DNA of 64,000 nucleotides. It comes from Sulfurifustis variabilis. Its GTDB lineage: Bacteria; Pseudomonadota; Gammaproteobacteria; Acidiferrobacterales; Sulfurifustaceae. The stretch lies in the NCBI RefSeq assembly GCF_002355415.1, contig NZ_AP014936.1, positions 2,418,001-2,482,000 of the forward strand. The letters are read 5' to 3'. A program made the position numbers and the translations under genes. This document shows, piece by piece, positions 55,176 through 64,000 of this stretch; within the stretch, counting starts at the first letter, position 1; the number at the start of each line of letters is the position of its first letter. The notes under the pieces are model-generated. The model searched no databases. It saw only the letters and a list, made by a program, of their open reading frames with translations, and had not been told where the DNA came from.

Positions 55176-57582
55176 GACGCGCGCTCCAGGCTCACCGGCC
55201 CGGCGGGTCCGAGCGTCGCGGTCTCCGGATAGCCCGAAGGGATCAGCACGCAGCCGTCCGGCACGCGGGCGTCGATCACGAGCGGCAGGCGGGCCTCGCC
55301 CTCCGCCATGTGGACGTCGACGGAGTCGCCGTCCGCGAGCTTCCGTCGGGCCGCCTCGGCGGCGTTGACGCGCGCGGCGGGCGGCGGGTTGTCGGCCGTC
55401 TTCTGCAGGGAGGCGGCCCGTCGGACGATCGGGTCCACGGCGTAGATCGGCACTTCGGCGATCCGCGCCAGCTCACCTTCGGACAGCGCCACGCGCGCGG
55501 GGGTCGGGACGGCGCCGGGCTGCAGTGCTCCCGCCTCGATCGTCTGGTCGAGCTCGGCGCGGACCTCGTCGAGCGAGGTGTACTCGAATCCCGGCAGCCC
55601 GAGGTGGTTCCCCAGCACGCGCAGGATCTTCCATGCCGGACGCGCCTCGCCCAGCGGCCGGGTCGCCGCCTCGAAGGGCTGGCGCCGTCCCTCGGCGTTG
55701 ACGAACGTCCCCGCGGTCTCGCTGAACGGGGCGATCGGAAGGAGCACGTCGGCATAACCGACGGCGCGGCTGCGGTAGATCGAGGGCTTGAACGCGGAGA
55801 GCATCGCGACGAAATCGGCGCCGTCCATCGCGGCGGCGGCCCGCGGGGCGTCGAGGATGTCGAGCTCGGGCTCGATACCCAATAATAAGTATGCCTTGCG
55901 CGGGGAGCGGAGCATGGCCTGCACCCCGAGGCCGCCCTCCCGCGCCGCGGCGCCGTTCGGTCCCCGGTGCGGCACGCATCCCGCGAGCCACGCCCCGGCG
56001 GAATTGGCTTCGGGCAGCATGCCCAGCGTCGCCCCGGCGATCGCCGCGATGCGCGCCGCGAGCGCCCGCAAACCGGCGGCCTGGGGATGACTCATGGCGT
56101 AGTTGCCGAGCAGCACCAGCTTGCGCCCCGGCCTGGCGAGGTACGCGGCGATCGCCCGTGCGTGCGGGCGCGCGTCCAGGGCGTCCACCCAGTTCGCCTC
56201 GTGCAACGGCGCTTTCAGCTCGGCGGCGAGCGCCTTGAGCACCTCGCCCACCGCCACGTACATGTCGTCCGCTCCGCCGACGAAACGGGCGGCCGGGGCA
56301 TACGTGTACTCGTAGTCGACGGGGTTGACCGCCAGCACCTGCGCGCCCCGGTATCGCACGGCCTTGCGCAGCCGCAGCCCGAGGAGCGGTTGATCCTTGC
56401 GCGGGTTCGCCCCGATCAGGAGCACCGCTTCCTGGTCTTCGAGCGCGGGGAACGGGACGCCGAGCGAGGGAAAGCGCGGCATCGTCCGGTCGTCGCTGAA
56501 ATCGAGCTGGCGCAGGCGATGGTCGACGTGGTCGGATCCCAGCGCGCGCACCAGCTTCTGGAGCAGGTAGAACTCCTCGAGTGTGCTCGTCGGCGAGGCG
56601 AGCGCGCCGAGCTGGCCTGCCCCGTGCGCGGCGATGGTCTTCTGCAGACCGTTGACCGTGAACTCGAGCGCGGTCGCCCAGTCCACTTCTTCCCACTGGC
56701 CGCCACGGTGCACCATCGGCACGCGCAGGCGCTCGTCGGAGTTCAGCCCTTCGTAGGCGAAGCGGTCGCGGTCGGCGAGCCAGCACTCGTTGACCGCCTC
56801 GTTCACGCGCGGAAGCACGCGCATCACCTTCCCGCGCAGCGTCTGCACGTTGATGTTCGCGCCCACGCAGTCGTGCGGGCTGATCGACGCATGGTTCGAC
56901 AGCTCCCACGGGCGGGCGGTGTACTGGAAGGGCTTGGACGTGAGCGCGCCCACGGGACAGAGGTCGATGACGTTGCCCGAGAGCTCGGAGTCGACGCTGC
57001 GGTCGAGGAAGGTCCGGATCTCGCTGTGCTCGCCCCGTCCGAGCATCCCGAACTCCATCACGCCCGCGAGCTCCTGGCCGAAGCGCACGCAGCGCGTGCA
57101 GTGTATGCAGCGCGTCATGAAGGTGGCGATGAGCGGGCCGATGTCCTTGTCGGCGACGACGCGCTTGCTCTCTTCGTAGCGCGAGTAGTCCTTTCCGTAG
57201 CCGAGCGCCTGGTCCTGGAGGGGGCACTCGCCGCCCTGATCGCAGATGGGGCAATCGAGCGGGTGATTGATGAGCAGGAACTCCATCACGCCCTTCTGCG
57301 CGTCGCGCGCCCGGTCGGAACGCGTGTAGACCTTCATCCCTTCCGCGACGGGCGTGGCGCACGCCGGCAGCGGCTTGGGCGACTTCTCCACCTCGACCAG
57401 GCACATGCGGCAGTTGGCGGCGACCGGCAGCTTCGCGTGGTAACAGAAGCGCGGGATGTAGATCCCGGCCGCGTCCGTCGCCTGGATGATCATCTGGCCC
57501 TTGCGCGCCTGGATCGGCTTGCCGTCGACCTCGATCGACACCGTGTCCGGCGCGGCCGGCTTTTTCTGCTCCTGGGGCGCAC

Positions 57583-57586
<4 letters not shown>
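55172..57586 (-). CDS. nuoG: NADH-quinone oxidoreductase subunit G
   Basis: An 804-residue iron-sulfur subunit of the peripheral arm. The N-terminus binds a [2Fe-2S] cluster ([17 protein letters not shown]) and has [14 protein letters not shown] for the His-ligated cluster; [18 protein letters not shown] and [10 protein letters not shown] bind the next [4Fe-4S] cluster. A molybdopterin-oxidoreductase-like domain follows. The ATG at 57584-57586 overlaps the nuoF stop as ATGA. It is shorter than E. coli NuoG (about 900 residues). Confidence 0.96.
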
Positions 57587-58866
<1,280 letters not shown>

Positions 58867-58916
58867 CGGATCCCTCGAATAAACGAACGCGCGCGCAGCG
58901 CGAGATCTTCTCCGAC

Positions 58917-58956
58917 TTCCCTCTCCCGCAACCGGGAAAGGGATCGGGGCGAGGAT
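58917..58956. repeat. Intergenic inverted repeat between nuoE and nuoF
   Basis: TCCCTCTCCCG (58918-58928) and CGGGAAAGGGA (58933-58943) are inverted arms with one mismatch and a four-base loop, followed by TCGGGGCGAGGATG. The sequence resembles a short palindromic repeat (CCCTCTCCC..GGGAGAGGG..GGGGTGAGG) that is dispersed between genes in many GC-rich proteobacteria. The nuo genes around it are otherwise nearly contiguous, so it looks inserted. Confidence 0.6.
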
Positions 58957-58999
58957 GCCGCGGTGGACCGCATCCCGCCTTCGCGCTCCTCCGTCGCGG

Positions 59000-59506
59000 T
59001 CATTCGAACCCCCCGAGGATCTCGTCGACCTTTTCGGGCGTAAGGTTCTCGTAGTAGCGCCCGTCGATCATGAACATCGGCCCCCCGCCGCAGGCGGCAA
59101 GGCACTCGGAAGCCTTCAAGGTGAATCTGCCGTCGGGCGACGTCTGGCCGAGCTTCACCCCGAACTTCTTCTCGAGGTGCTCGATGATGCGCTCGGAACC
59201 GCAGAGCCAGCAGGAAATGCTGTTGCAGACGTAGATCTTGTGTCGTCCGACCGGCGCGTGATCGTAGAGGCTGTAGAACGTTGCCACTTCCATGGCCGCC
59301 ACCGGGGGCATGTCCAGGTACTCGGCCACGGCCTCAATCAGGTCGGGCGTGAGCCAGCCACGGTTCTCATTCTGGACGATCGTGAGCGCCGCGAGGGCGG
59401 CCGCCCGGCGTCGTTCCGGGGGGAACTTGGCGGTCCAGCGGTCGATCTCCGCCTTCGCGGCCGCCGAGAGAAGGTCCGCCTTTCCGAGGCTCGGGTTCGC
59501 GCCCAT
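59000..59506 (-). CDS. nuoE: NADH-quinone oxidoreductase subunit E
   Basis: A 168-residue subunit with a thioredoxin-like fold and a [2Fe-2S] cluster (N1a). Cluster ligands are the cysteines in [13 protein letters not shown] and [14 protein letters not shown]. The [16 protein letters not shown] block is typical. It overlaps nuoD by one base (TGATG), so the start ATG at 59504-59506 is secure. Confidence 0.97.
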   Translation of the reverse strand: MGANPSLGKADLLSAAAKAEIDRWTAKFPPERRRAAALAALTIVQNENRGWLTPDLIEAVAEYLDMPPVAAMEVATFYSLYDHAPVGRHKIYVCNSISCWLCGSERIIEHLEKKFGVKLGQTSPDGRFTLKASECLAACGGGPMFMIDGRYYENLTPEKVDEILGGFE

Positions 59507-60759
59507 CAGCGGTCGATCTCCCCGAACACGATGTCCTGCGTGCCGATCACGGCCACGAGATCCGCGATCATGTGCCCGCGCGTCATCTCGTCGAGCGCCG
59601 CGAGGTGCGCGAAGCCCGGCGCGCGGATCTTCACCCGATAGGGCTTGTTCGCCCCGTCCGAGACGAGGTAGATGCCGAACTCGCCCTTGGGCGCCTCGAC
59701 CGCCGCATACACCTCGCCCTCCGGTGCGCAATACCCTTCCGTAAAGAGCTTGAAGTGGTGGATCAGCGCTTCCATGTCCGCCTTCATCTCCTCCCGTGAC
59801 GGCGGAGCGACCTTGTGGTTCGCGACCATCACGGGGCCCGGGTTGCGCCGCAGCCACTCGACGCACTGGCGGACGATCCGGTTGCTCTGGCGCATCTCCT
59901 CGATGCGCACCAGGTACCGGTCGTAGCAGTCGCCGTTCACGCCCACCGGGATGTCGAAATCGACCCGATCGTAGACCTCGTACGGCTGCTTTTTCCGCAG
60001 GTCCCACTCGATGCCGCTGCCGCGCAGCATCGGCCCGGTGAAGCCGAGGGCGAGCGCGCGCTCGGGAGAGACGACACCGATGCCGACCGTGCGCTGCTTC
60101 CAGATGCGATTATCGGTCAGCAGCGTCTCGTACTCGTCGACGTAGCCGGGGAAGCGCTCGGTGAAGTCCCAGATGAAATCGAGGAGCGAGCCTTCGCGGT
60201 TGCTGTTACGGCGTTCCGTCTCCTTCTCGTCGTGCCACTTCGAGGGCTGGTACTTCGGCATGGCCTCGGGAAGATCGCGGTAGACGCCGCCCGGGCGGTA
60301 ATACGTCGCGTGCATGCGCGCGCCGGACACGGCCTCGTAGCAGTCGAACAGGTCTTCGCGCTCGCGGAAGCAGTAGAGGAACACCGTCATCGCGCCGATG
60401 TCGAGCGCATGCGTACCGAGCCACAGCAGATGGTTCAGGATGCGCGTGAGCTCGTCGAACATCACCCGGATGTACTGCGCGCGCACCGGCACCTCGAGAC
60501 CGAGCAGCTTCTCGATGGCGTTCACGTACGCGTGCTCGTTGCACATCATGGAGACGTAGTCGAGGCGGTCCATGTAGCCGATGGACTGGTTGAACGGCTT
60601 GTACTCGGCGAGCTTTTCGGTCGCCCGGTGCAGCAGCCCGATGTGCGCGTCGACGCGCTGGATCACCTCGCCGTCGAGCTCCATGACGAGGCGCAGCACG
60701 CCGTGGGCCGCGGGGTGCTGCGGGCCGAAATTCATCGTGTAGTTGCGGATCTCAGCCAC
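59506..60759 (-). CDS. nuoD: NADH-quinone oxidoreductase subunit D
   Basis: A 417-residue subunit related to the large subunit of NiFe hydrogenases, contributing to the quinone site. Typical stretches are [58 protein letters not shown] and the C-terminal [18 protein letters not shown]. It overlaps nuoC by 8 bases. Confidence 0.97.
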   Translation of the reverse strand: MAEIRNYTMNFGPQHPAAHGVLRLVMELDGEVIQRVDAHIGLLHRATEKLAEYKPFNQSIGYMDRLDYVSMMCNEHAYVNAIEKLLGLEVPVRAQYIRVMFDELTRILNHLLWLGTHALDIGAMTVFLYCFREREDLFDCYEAVSGARMHATYYRPGGVYRDLPEAMPKYQPSKWHDEKETERRNSNREGSLLDFIWDFTERFPGYVDEYETLLTDNRIWKQRTVGIGVVSPERALALGFTGPMLRGSGIEWDLRKKQPYEVYDRVDFDIPVGVNGDCYDRYLVRIEEMRQSNRIVRQCVEWLRRNPGPVMVANHKVAPPSREEMKADMEALIHHFKLFTEGYCAPEGEVYAAVEAPKGEFGIYLVSDGANKPYRVKIRAPGFAHLAALDEMTRGHMIADLVAVIGTQDIVFGEIDR

Positions 60760-61357
60760 GCGCGAAGCCTTCGTCGCGGATCACGCGCGGCACGAGCACG
60801 CGATTCTCGATGGTGACCGGCTGGTACACCACGCGCTGCTTCTCCTCGTCGTAGCGCATCTCGACGTGCCCCACGAGAGGGAAGTCCTTCCGGAACGGAT
60901 GCCCGATGAAGCCGTAATCGGTCAGGATCCGCCGCAGGTCGGGATGCCCCTCGAACACGATGCCGTAGAGGTCGTACGCTTCACGCTCGTACCAGTCGGC
61001 GGCGCTCCAGACGTCGAGCACGGAATCGATGCGGGGGAAATCGTCCTCGAGGAACGCGCGAAGCCGGAGCCGGCGATTGTGCTTGAGGGAGAGCAGGTGG
61101 TAGACGACCGCAAACCGCGGGCCCGGGCGCGGGCCTTCCGGCGATTCGGCGCGGTAGGTGGCATAATCGATTCCGCAGAGGTCGATGAGCTGCTCGAACC
61201 GGAACGCCGGATCGTCGCGAAGCAGGCGGCACGCGGACAGGATGTCTTCGCGACGCACCTCGAGCGTCAGCTCACCGCGGGCCTCGATGGCTTTCAGGAC
61301 GGCGCCGGCGAGTTTTTCGGTCGCGTGGGCGGCGAGCGGCTGAAGCGAGTCAGTCAT
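60752..61357 (-). CDS. nuoC: NADH-quinone oxidoreductase subunit C
   Basis: A 201-residue peripheral subunit. Recognisable parts are [56 protein letters not shown] and [20 protein letters not shown]. It is separate from nuoD here, unlike the fused nuoCD of E. coli, and lies 21 bases after nuoB. Confidence 0.97.
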   Translation of the reverse strand: MTDSLQPLAAHATEKLAGAVLKAIEARGELTLEVRREDILSACRLLRDDPAFRFEQLIDLCGIDYATYRAESPEGPRPGPRFAVVYHLLSLKHNRRLRLRAFLEDDFPRIDSVLDVWSAADWYEREAYDLYGIVFEGHPDLRRILTDYGFIGHPFRKDFPLVGHVEMRYDEEKQRVVYQPVTIENRVLVPRVIRDEGFARG

Positions 61358-61378
61358 TCGGCGTCGAAGTCCGGGTTA

Positions 61379-61909
61379 TCAGCGCGCGATGGTGTGCGTG
61401 CGCCGGATCTTGTTCTGAAGCTGCAGAATCCCGTAAAGCAGGGCCTCCGCGGTGGGCGGACAGCCCGGAACGTAGACGTCTACCGGGACGATCCGGTCGC
61501 AACCGCGCACCACCGAGTAGGAATAGTGATAATACCCGCCGCCGTTGGCGCACGAGCCCATCGACACCACCCAGCGCGGCTCTGCCATCTGGTCGTAGAC
61601 CTTGCGCAGCGCCGGCGCCATCTTGTTCACCAGCGTGCCGGCGACGATCATCACGTCCGACTGACGGGGGCTCGGACGGAAGATCATCCCGAACCGGTCC
61701 ATGTCGTAGCGCGCGGCCGCGGCGTGCATCATTTCGACAGCGCAGCAGGCGAGACCGAAGGTCATGGGCCACAGCGAACCGGTGCGCGCCGCGTTGATGA
61801 GCTTGTCCGCGGTCGTCGTAACCCAGCCCTTCTGCACCCCGCCCGCCTGGTCGGTGGTGACCGGAGAGCGCGCGCCGAACGCCGTGGTGTCGAGCACGTT
61901 CACTCCCAT
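61379..61909 (-). CDS. nuoB: NADH-quinone oxidoreductase subunit B
   Basis: A 176-residue subunit that holds the terminal [4Fe-4S] cluster N2. Ligands are the paired cysteines in [11 protein letters not shown] and those in [14 protein letters not shown] and [15 protein letters not shown]. The ATG at 61907-61909 overlaps nuoA by 10 bases; a GTG at 61901-61903 in a GTGA overlap is an alternative start. Confidence 0.97.
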   Translation of the reverse strand: MGVNVLDTTAFGARSPVTTDQAGGVQKGWVTTTADKLINAARTGSLWPMTFGLACCAVEMMHAAAARYDMDRFGMIFRPSPRQSDVMIVAGTLVNKMAPALRKVYDQMAEPRWVVSMGSCANGGGYYHYSYSVVRGCDRIVPVDVYVPGCPPTAEALLYGILQLQNKIRRTHTIAR

Positions 61910-62256
61910 TCCAGAGCGCCCTTCTTCCACTCGTAGATGAAGCCGACCACCAGAATGCCGAGGAAGAGCATCATCGACAGGAACCCGAACATGCCAATGT
62001 CGTCCAGGACCGTTGCCCACGGAAACAGAAAGGCGATCTCGAGATCGAAAATGATGAAGAGGATCGCCACGAGGTAGTAGCGCACGTCGAACTTCATGCG
62101 CGTGTCCTCGAACGCCTCGAAGCCGCACTCGTACGGGGACAGCTTTCTGGGATCCGGCTTGTGGGGACCGAGGAACCGGCCGAGACTGATCATGACGACG
62201 CCGAGGCCGAGGGCGACCAGCATGAAGATCAGGATCGGCACGTAGTTCTGCAGCAT
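61900..62256 (-). CDS. nuoA: NADH-quinone oxidoreductase subunit A
   Basis: A 118-residue three-TM subunit and the first gene of the operon. Typical segments are [20 protein letters not shown] and [20 protein letters not shown]. The complete operon reads A-B-C-D-E-F-G-H-I-J-K-L-M-N in the standard order with separate nuoC and nuoD. The promoter lies about 45-75 bases upstream. Confidence 0.97.
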   Translation of the reverse strand: MLQNYVPILIFMLVALGLGVVMISLGRFLGPHKPDPRKLSPYECGFEAFEDTRMKFDVRYYLVAILFIIFDLEIAFLFPWATVLDDIGMFGFLSMMLFLGILVVGFIYEWKKGALEWE

Positions 62257-62303
62257 CGAGCCCCGCGCTCGTGGTTCAACCGGTGAATCGCAAAATGCCC
62301 GCG

Positions 62304-62333
62304 AGTCTAGGCCGCCGGTTTTCCAAAAGTCAA
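62304..62333 (-). promoter_or_regulatory. Candidate sigma70 promoter of the nuo operon
   Basis: On the minus strand TTGACT (62328-62333, five of six) and TAGACT (62304-62309, four of six) are separated by 18 bases. Transcription would begin near 62297, about 40 bases before the nuoA ATG. The same -10 hexamer occurs before the initiator tRNA. Confidence 0.55.
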
Positions 62334-62340
62334 GACAACA

Positions 62341-62380
62341 AAGGGCTTTAATGCTTGCGGCATCAAGGCTTTAACGCTTG
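62341..62380 (-). repeat. Two direct repeats upstream of the nuo promoter
   Basis: AAGGGCTTTAATGCTTG (62341-62357) and AAGGCTTTAACGCTTG (62365-62380) share a GGCTTTAAxGCTTG core repeated at exactly 23 bases, about two helical turns. They lie roughly 44-83 bases upstream of the predicted start site, a typical activator position, so they may be operator half-sites for a nuo regulator. Confidence 0.45.
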
Positions 62381-62461
62381 TGACCCTATAAGCGCAGCCT
62401 ATGAGCGATCGCCGCGGAGACGAGACTCGCACCAACCCACGCGCGCGAGCTTCAGGACTGC

Positions 62462-62546
62462 TGGTGCCGAAGGTGGGACTCGAACCCACACGGCTTGCGC
62501 CACCGCCCCCTCAAGACGGCGTGTCTACCAATTTCACCACTTCGGC
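62462..62546 (-). tRNA. leuU: tRNA-Leu (anticodon GAG)
   Basis: An 85-base tRNA with an encoded CCA end on the minus strand. The anticodon arm reads CCGTC-TTGAGGG-GGCGG, giving anticodon GAG with one G.T pair in the stem. A variable arm longer than in most tRNAs and the D-loop ATTGGTAGACA are typical of leucine tRNAs. It lies between secG and nuoA; in E. coli, leuU also follows secG. Confidence 0.95.
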
Positions 62547-62589
62547 GGTGAGAGAAAATTAAAACACGTTTGCCCGCGGGCGCGAAGAA

Positions 62590-62943
62590 CTACTTCGGAA
62601 CGTCGGGCACCGACGGCGCTGCGGGCGGCGGTTGCGGCACCGACGGCGTGCCGGCAGGCGGAGCCGCGGGCGCGGACGGCGCGATCTCGCGCGTCACGCT
62701 GGCGGGCTCCGAAGGGCTCGACGCGAGATACGCGAGCGCAAGATTCGCGACGAAGAAAACGGTGGCCAGAACCGCCGTCGTGCGCGTGAGAAAGTTCGCG
62801 GTGCCGCGGCTGCCGAACAACGTGGCCGACGCGCCGCTGCCGAACGCCGCACCCATGTCCGCGCCCTTGCCCTGCTGCAACAGCACGAGCACGATCAGCC
62901 CGAGGCCGGCGAGGATGTCGATGACGATGATCAGCTCGCGCAT
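62590..62943 (-). CDS. secG: Protein translocase subunit SecG
   Basis: A 117-residue two-TM component of the SecYEG channel. The core is IVIDILAGLGLIVLVLLQQG followed by KGADMGAAFGSGASATLFGS and a second TM helix (AVLATVFFVANLALAYLA). The C-terminus is a Pro/Ala/Ser-rich tail (SAPAAPPAGTPSVPQPPPAA) that is common in SecG. It starts 8 bases after tpiA. Confidence 0.95.
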   Translation of the reverse strand: MRELIIVIDILAGLGLIVLVLLQQGKGADMGAAFGSGASATLFGSRGTANFLTRTTAVLATVFFVANLALAYLASSPSEPASVTREIAPSAPAAPPAGTPSVPQPPPAAPSVPDVPK

Positions 62944-62951
62944 GCTCGCTC

Positions 62952-63707
62952 CTAGGCGGCGTGGCAGATGGCGAGGAACTCGTCGGCCTTGAGCGACGCG
63001 CCGCCGATGAGCCCGCCGTCGATGTCCGGCTGCCGGAAGAGCTCCGCGGCGTTGCCGCCTTTCACGCTGCCGCCGTACAGAATGCGGATTTTCCCGCCGA
63101 TGCCGGCGTTCCGCGACCTGATCCTGCCCCGGATGAACGCATGCACCTCCTGCGCCTGGTCGGGGGTCGCCGTGCGCCCGGTACCGATCGCCCAGACGGG
63201 CTCGTAGGCGATGACGGCGCGGGCCAGTCCGTCGACGCCGTGCTTGCCCATGACGGCATCGAGCTGACGCGCGACGACGGTCTCGGTGCGGTTCGACTCG
63301 CGCTCCTCGAGCGTCTCGCCGACGCACAGAATCGGGGTAAGACCGGCAGCCTGCGCCGCGCCGAACTTGTCCGCGACGATTTCGTCGCTCTCACCGTAAT
63401 AGGCGCGCCGCTCGGAATGGCCGACGATCACGTAGGTGCAGCCCAGATCCCGGAGCATGGGGCCGGACACCTCGCCCGTGTAGGCCCCCGACGCATGCGG
63501 GTCGAGATTTTGACCGCCCCAACCCACCTTCGTGCCTCCGAGCTTCTCGGCCACGAGCGGGATCAGGACGAAAGGCGGGCAGACGAGCACTTCGGCCGCG
63601 GCATTCGGTCGCAAACCGCGCACGATGCCGTCGACCAGCGCGGCCGCTTCGGCGCGTGTACCGTGCATTTTCCAGTTGCCTGCGACCAGCGGCCGGCGTT
63701 CCGACAT
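62952..63707 (-). CDS. tpiA: Triose-phosphate isomerase
   Basis: A 251-residue TIM-barrel enzyme interconverting dihydroxyacetone phosphate and glyceraldehyde-3-phosphate. Catalytic residues are N11 and K13 in VAGNWKMHG, the His in VIVGHSERRAYYGE and the Glu in AYEPVWAIGTGRTATPDQAQ. Phosphate loop LYGGSVKGGNA is present. GGGAGGG lies 4 bases before the ATG. It is followed by secG and the tRNA-Leu. Confidence 0.97.
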   Translation of the reverse strand: MSERRPLVAGNWKMHGTRAEAAALVDGIVRGLRPNAAAEVLVCPPFVLIPLVAEKLGGTKVGWGGQNLDPHASGAYTGEVSGPMLRDLGCTYVIVGHSERRAYYGESDEIVADKFGAAQAAGLTPILCVGETLEERESNRTETVVARQLDAVMGKHGVDGLARAVIAYEPVWAIGTGRTATPDQAQEVHAFIRGRIRSRNAGIGGKIRILYGGSVKGGNAAELFRQPDIDGGLIGGASLKADEFLAICHAA

Positions 63708-63740
63708 CGACCCTCCCGGGAGCCCCGAAAAACGGGCGCG

Positions 63741-63769
63741 ATGTTACCGGCCGGGGGGGCAGAAAGCAA
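63741..63769 (-). promoter_or_regulatory. Weak candidate promoter for tpiA
   Basis: On the minus strand TTGCTT (63764-63769) and TAACAT (63741-63746) are separated by 17 bases; the hexamers match only three and four positions. It would give a leader of about 27 bases. Confidence 0.35.
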
Positions 63770-63828
63770 TGAGCGAGGTGCGGCGCGAACGGCACCGCGG
63801 GCGGGAATCGAGCGCGAGGACCGCCCGC

Positions 63829-64000
63829 CTACGCCGCCTGCTCGGCCGCCCGCCGCACGGTGTCGGCGAGCTGATGGGACAGTCGCTCGACCAGACGCAT
63901 GTCGGCGCCCTCGACCATCACGCGAATGACCGGCTCGGTGCCCGAAGCGCGCAGAACCACGCGGCCGCGGCCGGCAAGCTCGCGCTCGACCTCCTTGACC
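63829..64000 (-). CDS. glmM: Phosphoglucosamine mutase, C-terminal end (partial)
   Basis: A frame entering from the right edge encodes the last 56 residues, with [20 protein letters not shown] and an Ala-rich end, and stops with TAG at 63829-63831. RASGTEP is the phosphate-binding loop of the phosphohexomutase C-terminal domain, and the context glmM-tpiA-secG matches other proteobacteria. GlmM makes glucosamine-1-phosphate for peptidoglycan and lipopolysaccharide precursors. Confidence 0.85.
   Translation of the reverse strand, partial: VKEVERELAGRGRVVLRASGTEPVIRVMVEGADMRLVERLSHQLADTVRRAAEQAA

Overview
The window is a GC-rich (visibly well above 60% G+C), densely packed chromosomal segment of a proteobacterium, most probably a gammaproteobacterium. 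The pointers are the orders rpsP-rimM-trmD-rplS, initiator tRNA-rimP-nusA-infB-rbfA-truB-rpsO-pnp and glmM-tpiA-secG-tRNA-Leu(GAG)-nuoA-N, together with XerD, MlaA and an AguA/AguB putrescine route. No insertion sequence, prophage, CRISPR array or integration site was seen. It reads as core genome with a scattering of poorly characterised genes.

Left part (1-9,000): the end of moeA, moaB, a DUF488 gene, a DUF1015 gene, agmatine deiminase plus N-carbamoylputrescine amidase, an RsmB/NOP-type RNA methyltransferase, a DedA membrane protein, a small GGQ release-factor-like protein and an unusual DAHP-synthase-like enzyme. A short region of small unknown ORFs follows (about 8,090-9,070).

Next (9,070-23,900): a CigR/RcnB-like lipoprotein, citrate synthase, PBP4-type DacB, the trehalose pair otsB-otsA, a Rep-like helicase whose DNA-contacting motifs look eroded, a two-TM protein of unknown function, an overlapping TPR protein/ogt/xerD cluster, and the ribosomal operon rpsP-rimM-trmD-rplS. 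Then comes a coupled set of mlaA, an unknown exported protein and a TlpA-like thioredoxin.

Middle (25,300-36,000): mostly accessory or unknown genes. These are an exported protein with a Pro-rich linker, acireductone synthase, a DUF3047 protein fused to what looks like a protease pro-domain and coupled to a large lipoprotein, a ferritin-like/VIT1 metal transporter, a YbhB protein, a potassium-channel/TrkA protein with a DUF6394 partner, and, divergent from these, a membrane-anchored PP2C-plus-kinase fusion in which nearly all metal-binding and several ATP-binding residues are missing. That fusion is the most unusual protein of the window.

Right part (36,000-64,000): all on the minus strand except one MFS gene. 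First comes the transcription/translation operon read from the initiator tRNA down to pnp, with two promoters and an attenuator-like hairpin. Four or five small genes (membrane protein, phosphoesterase, cupin, MFS) follow, then the complete 14-subunit NADH dehydrogenase operon nuoA-N with a good promoter and a pair of 23-bp-spaced upstream repeats, then tRNA-Leu(GAG), secG, tpiA and the 3' end of glmM.
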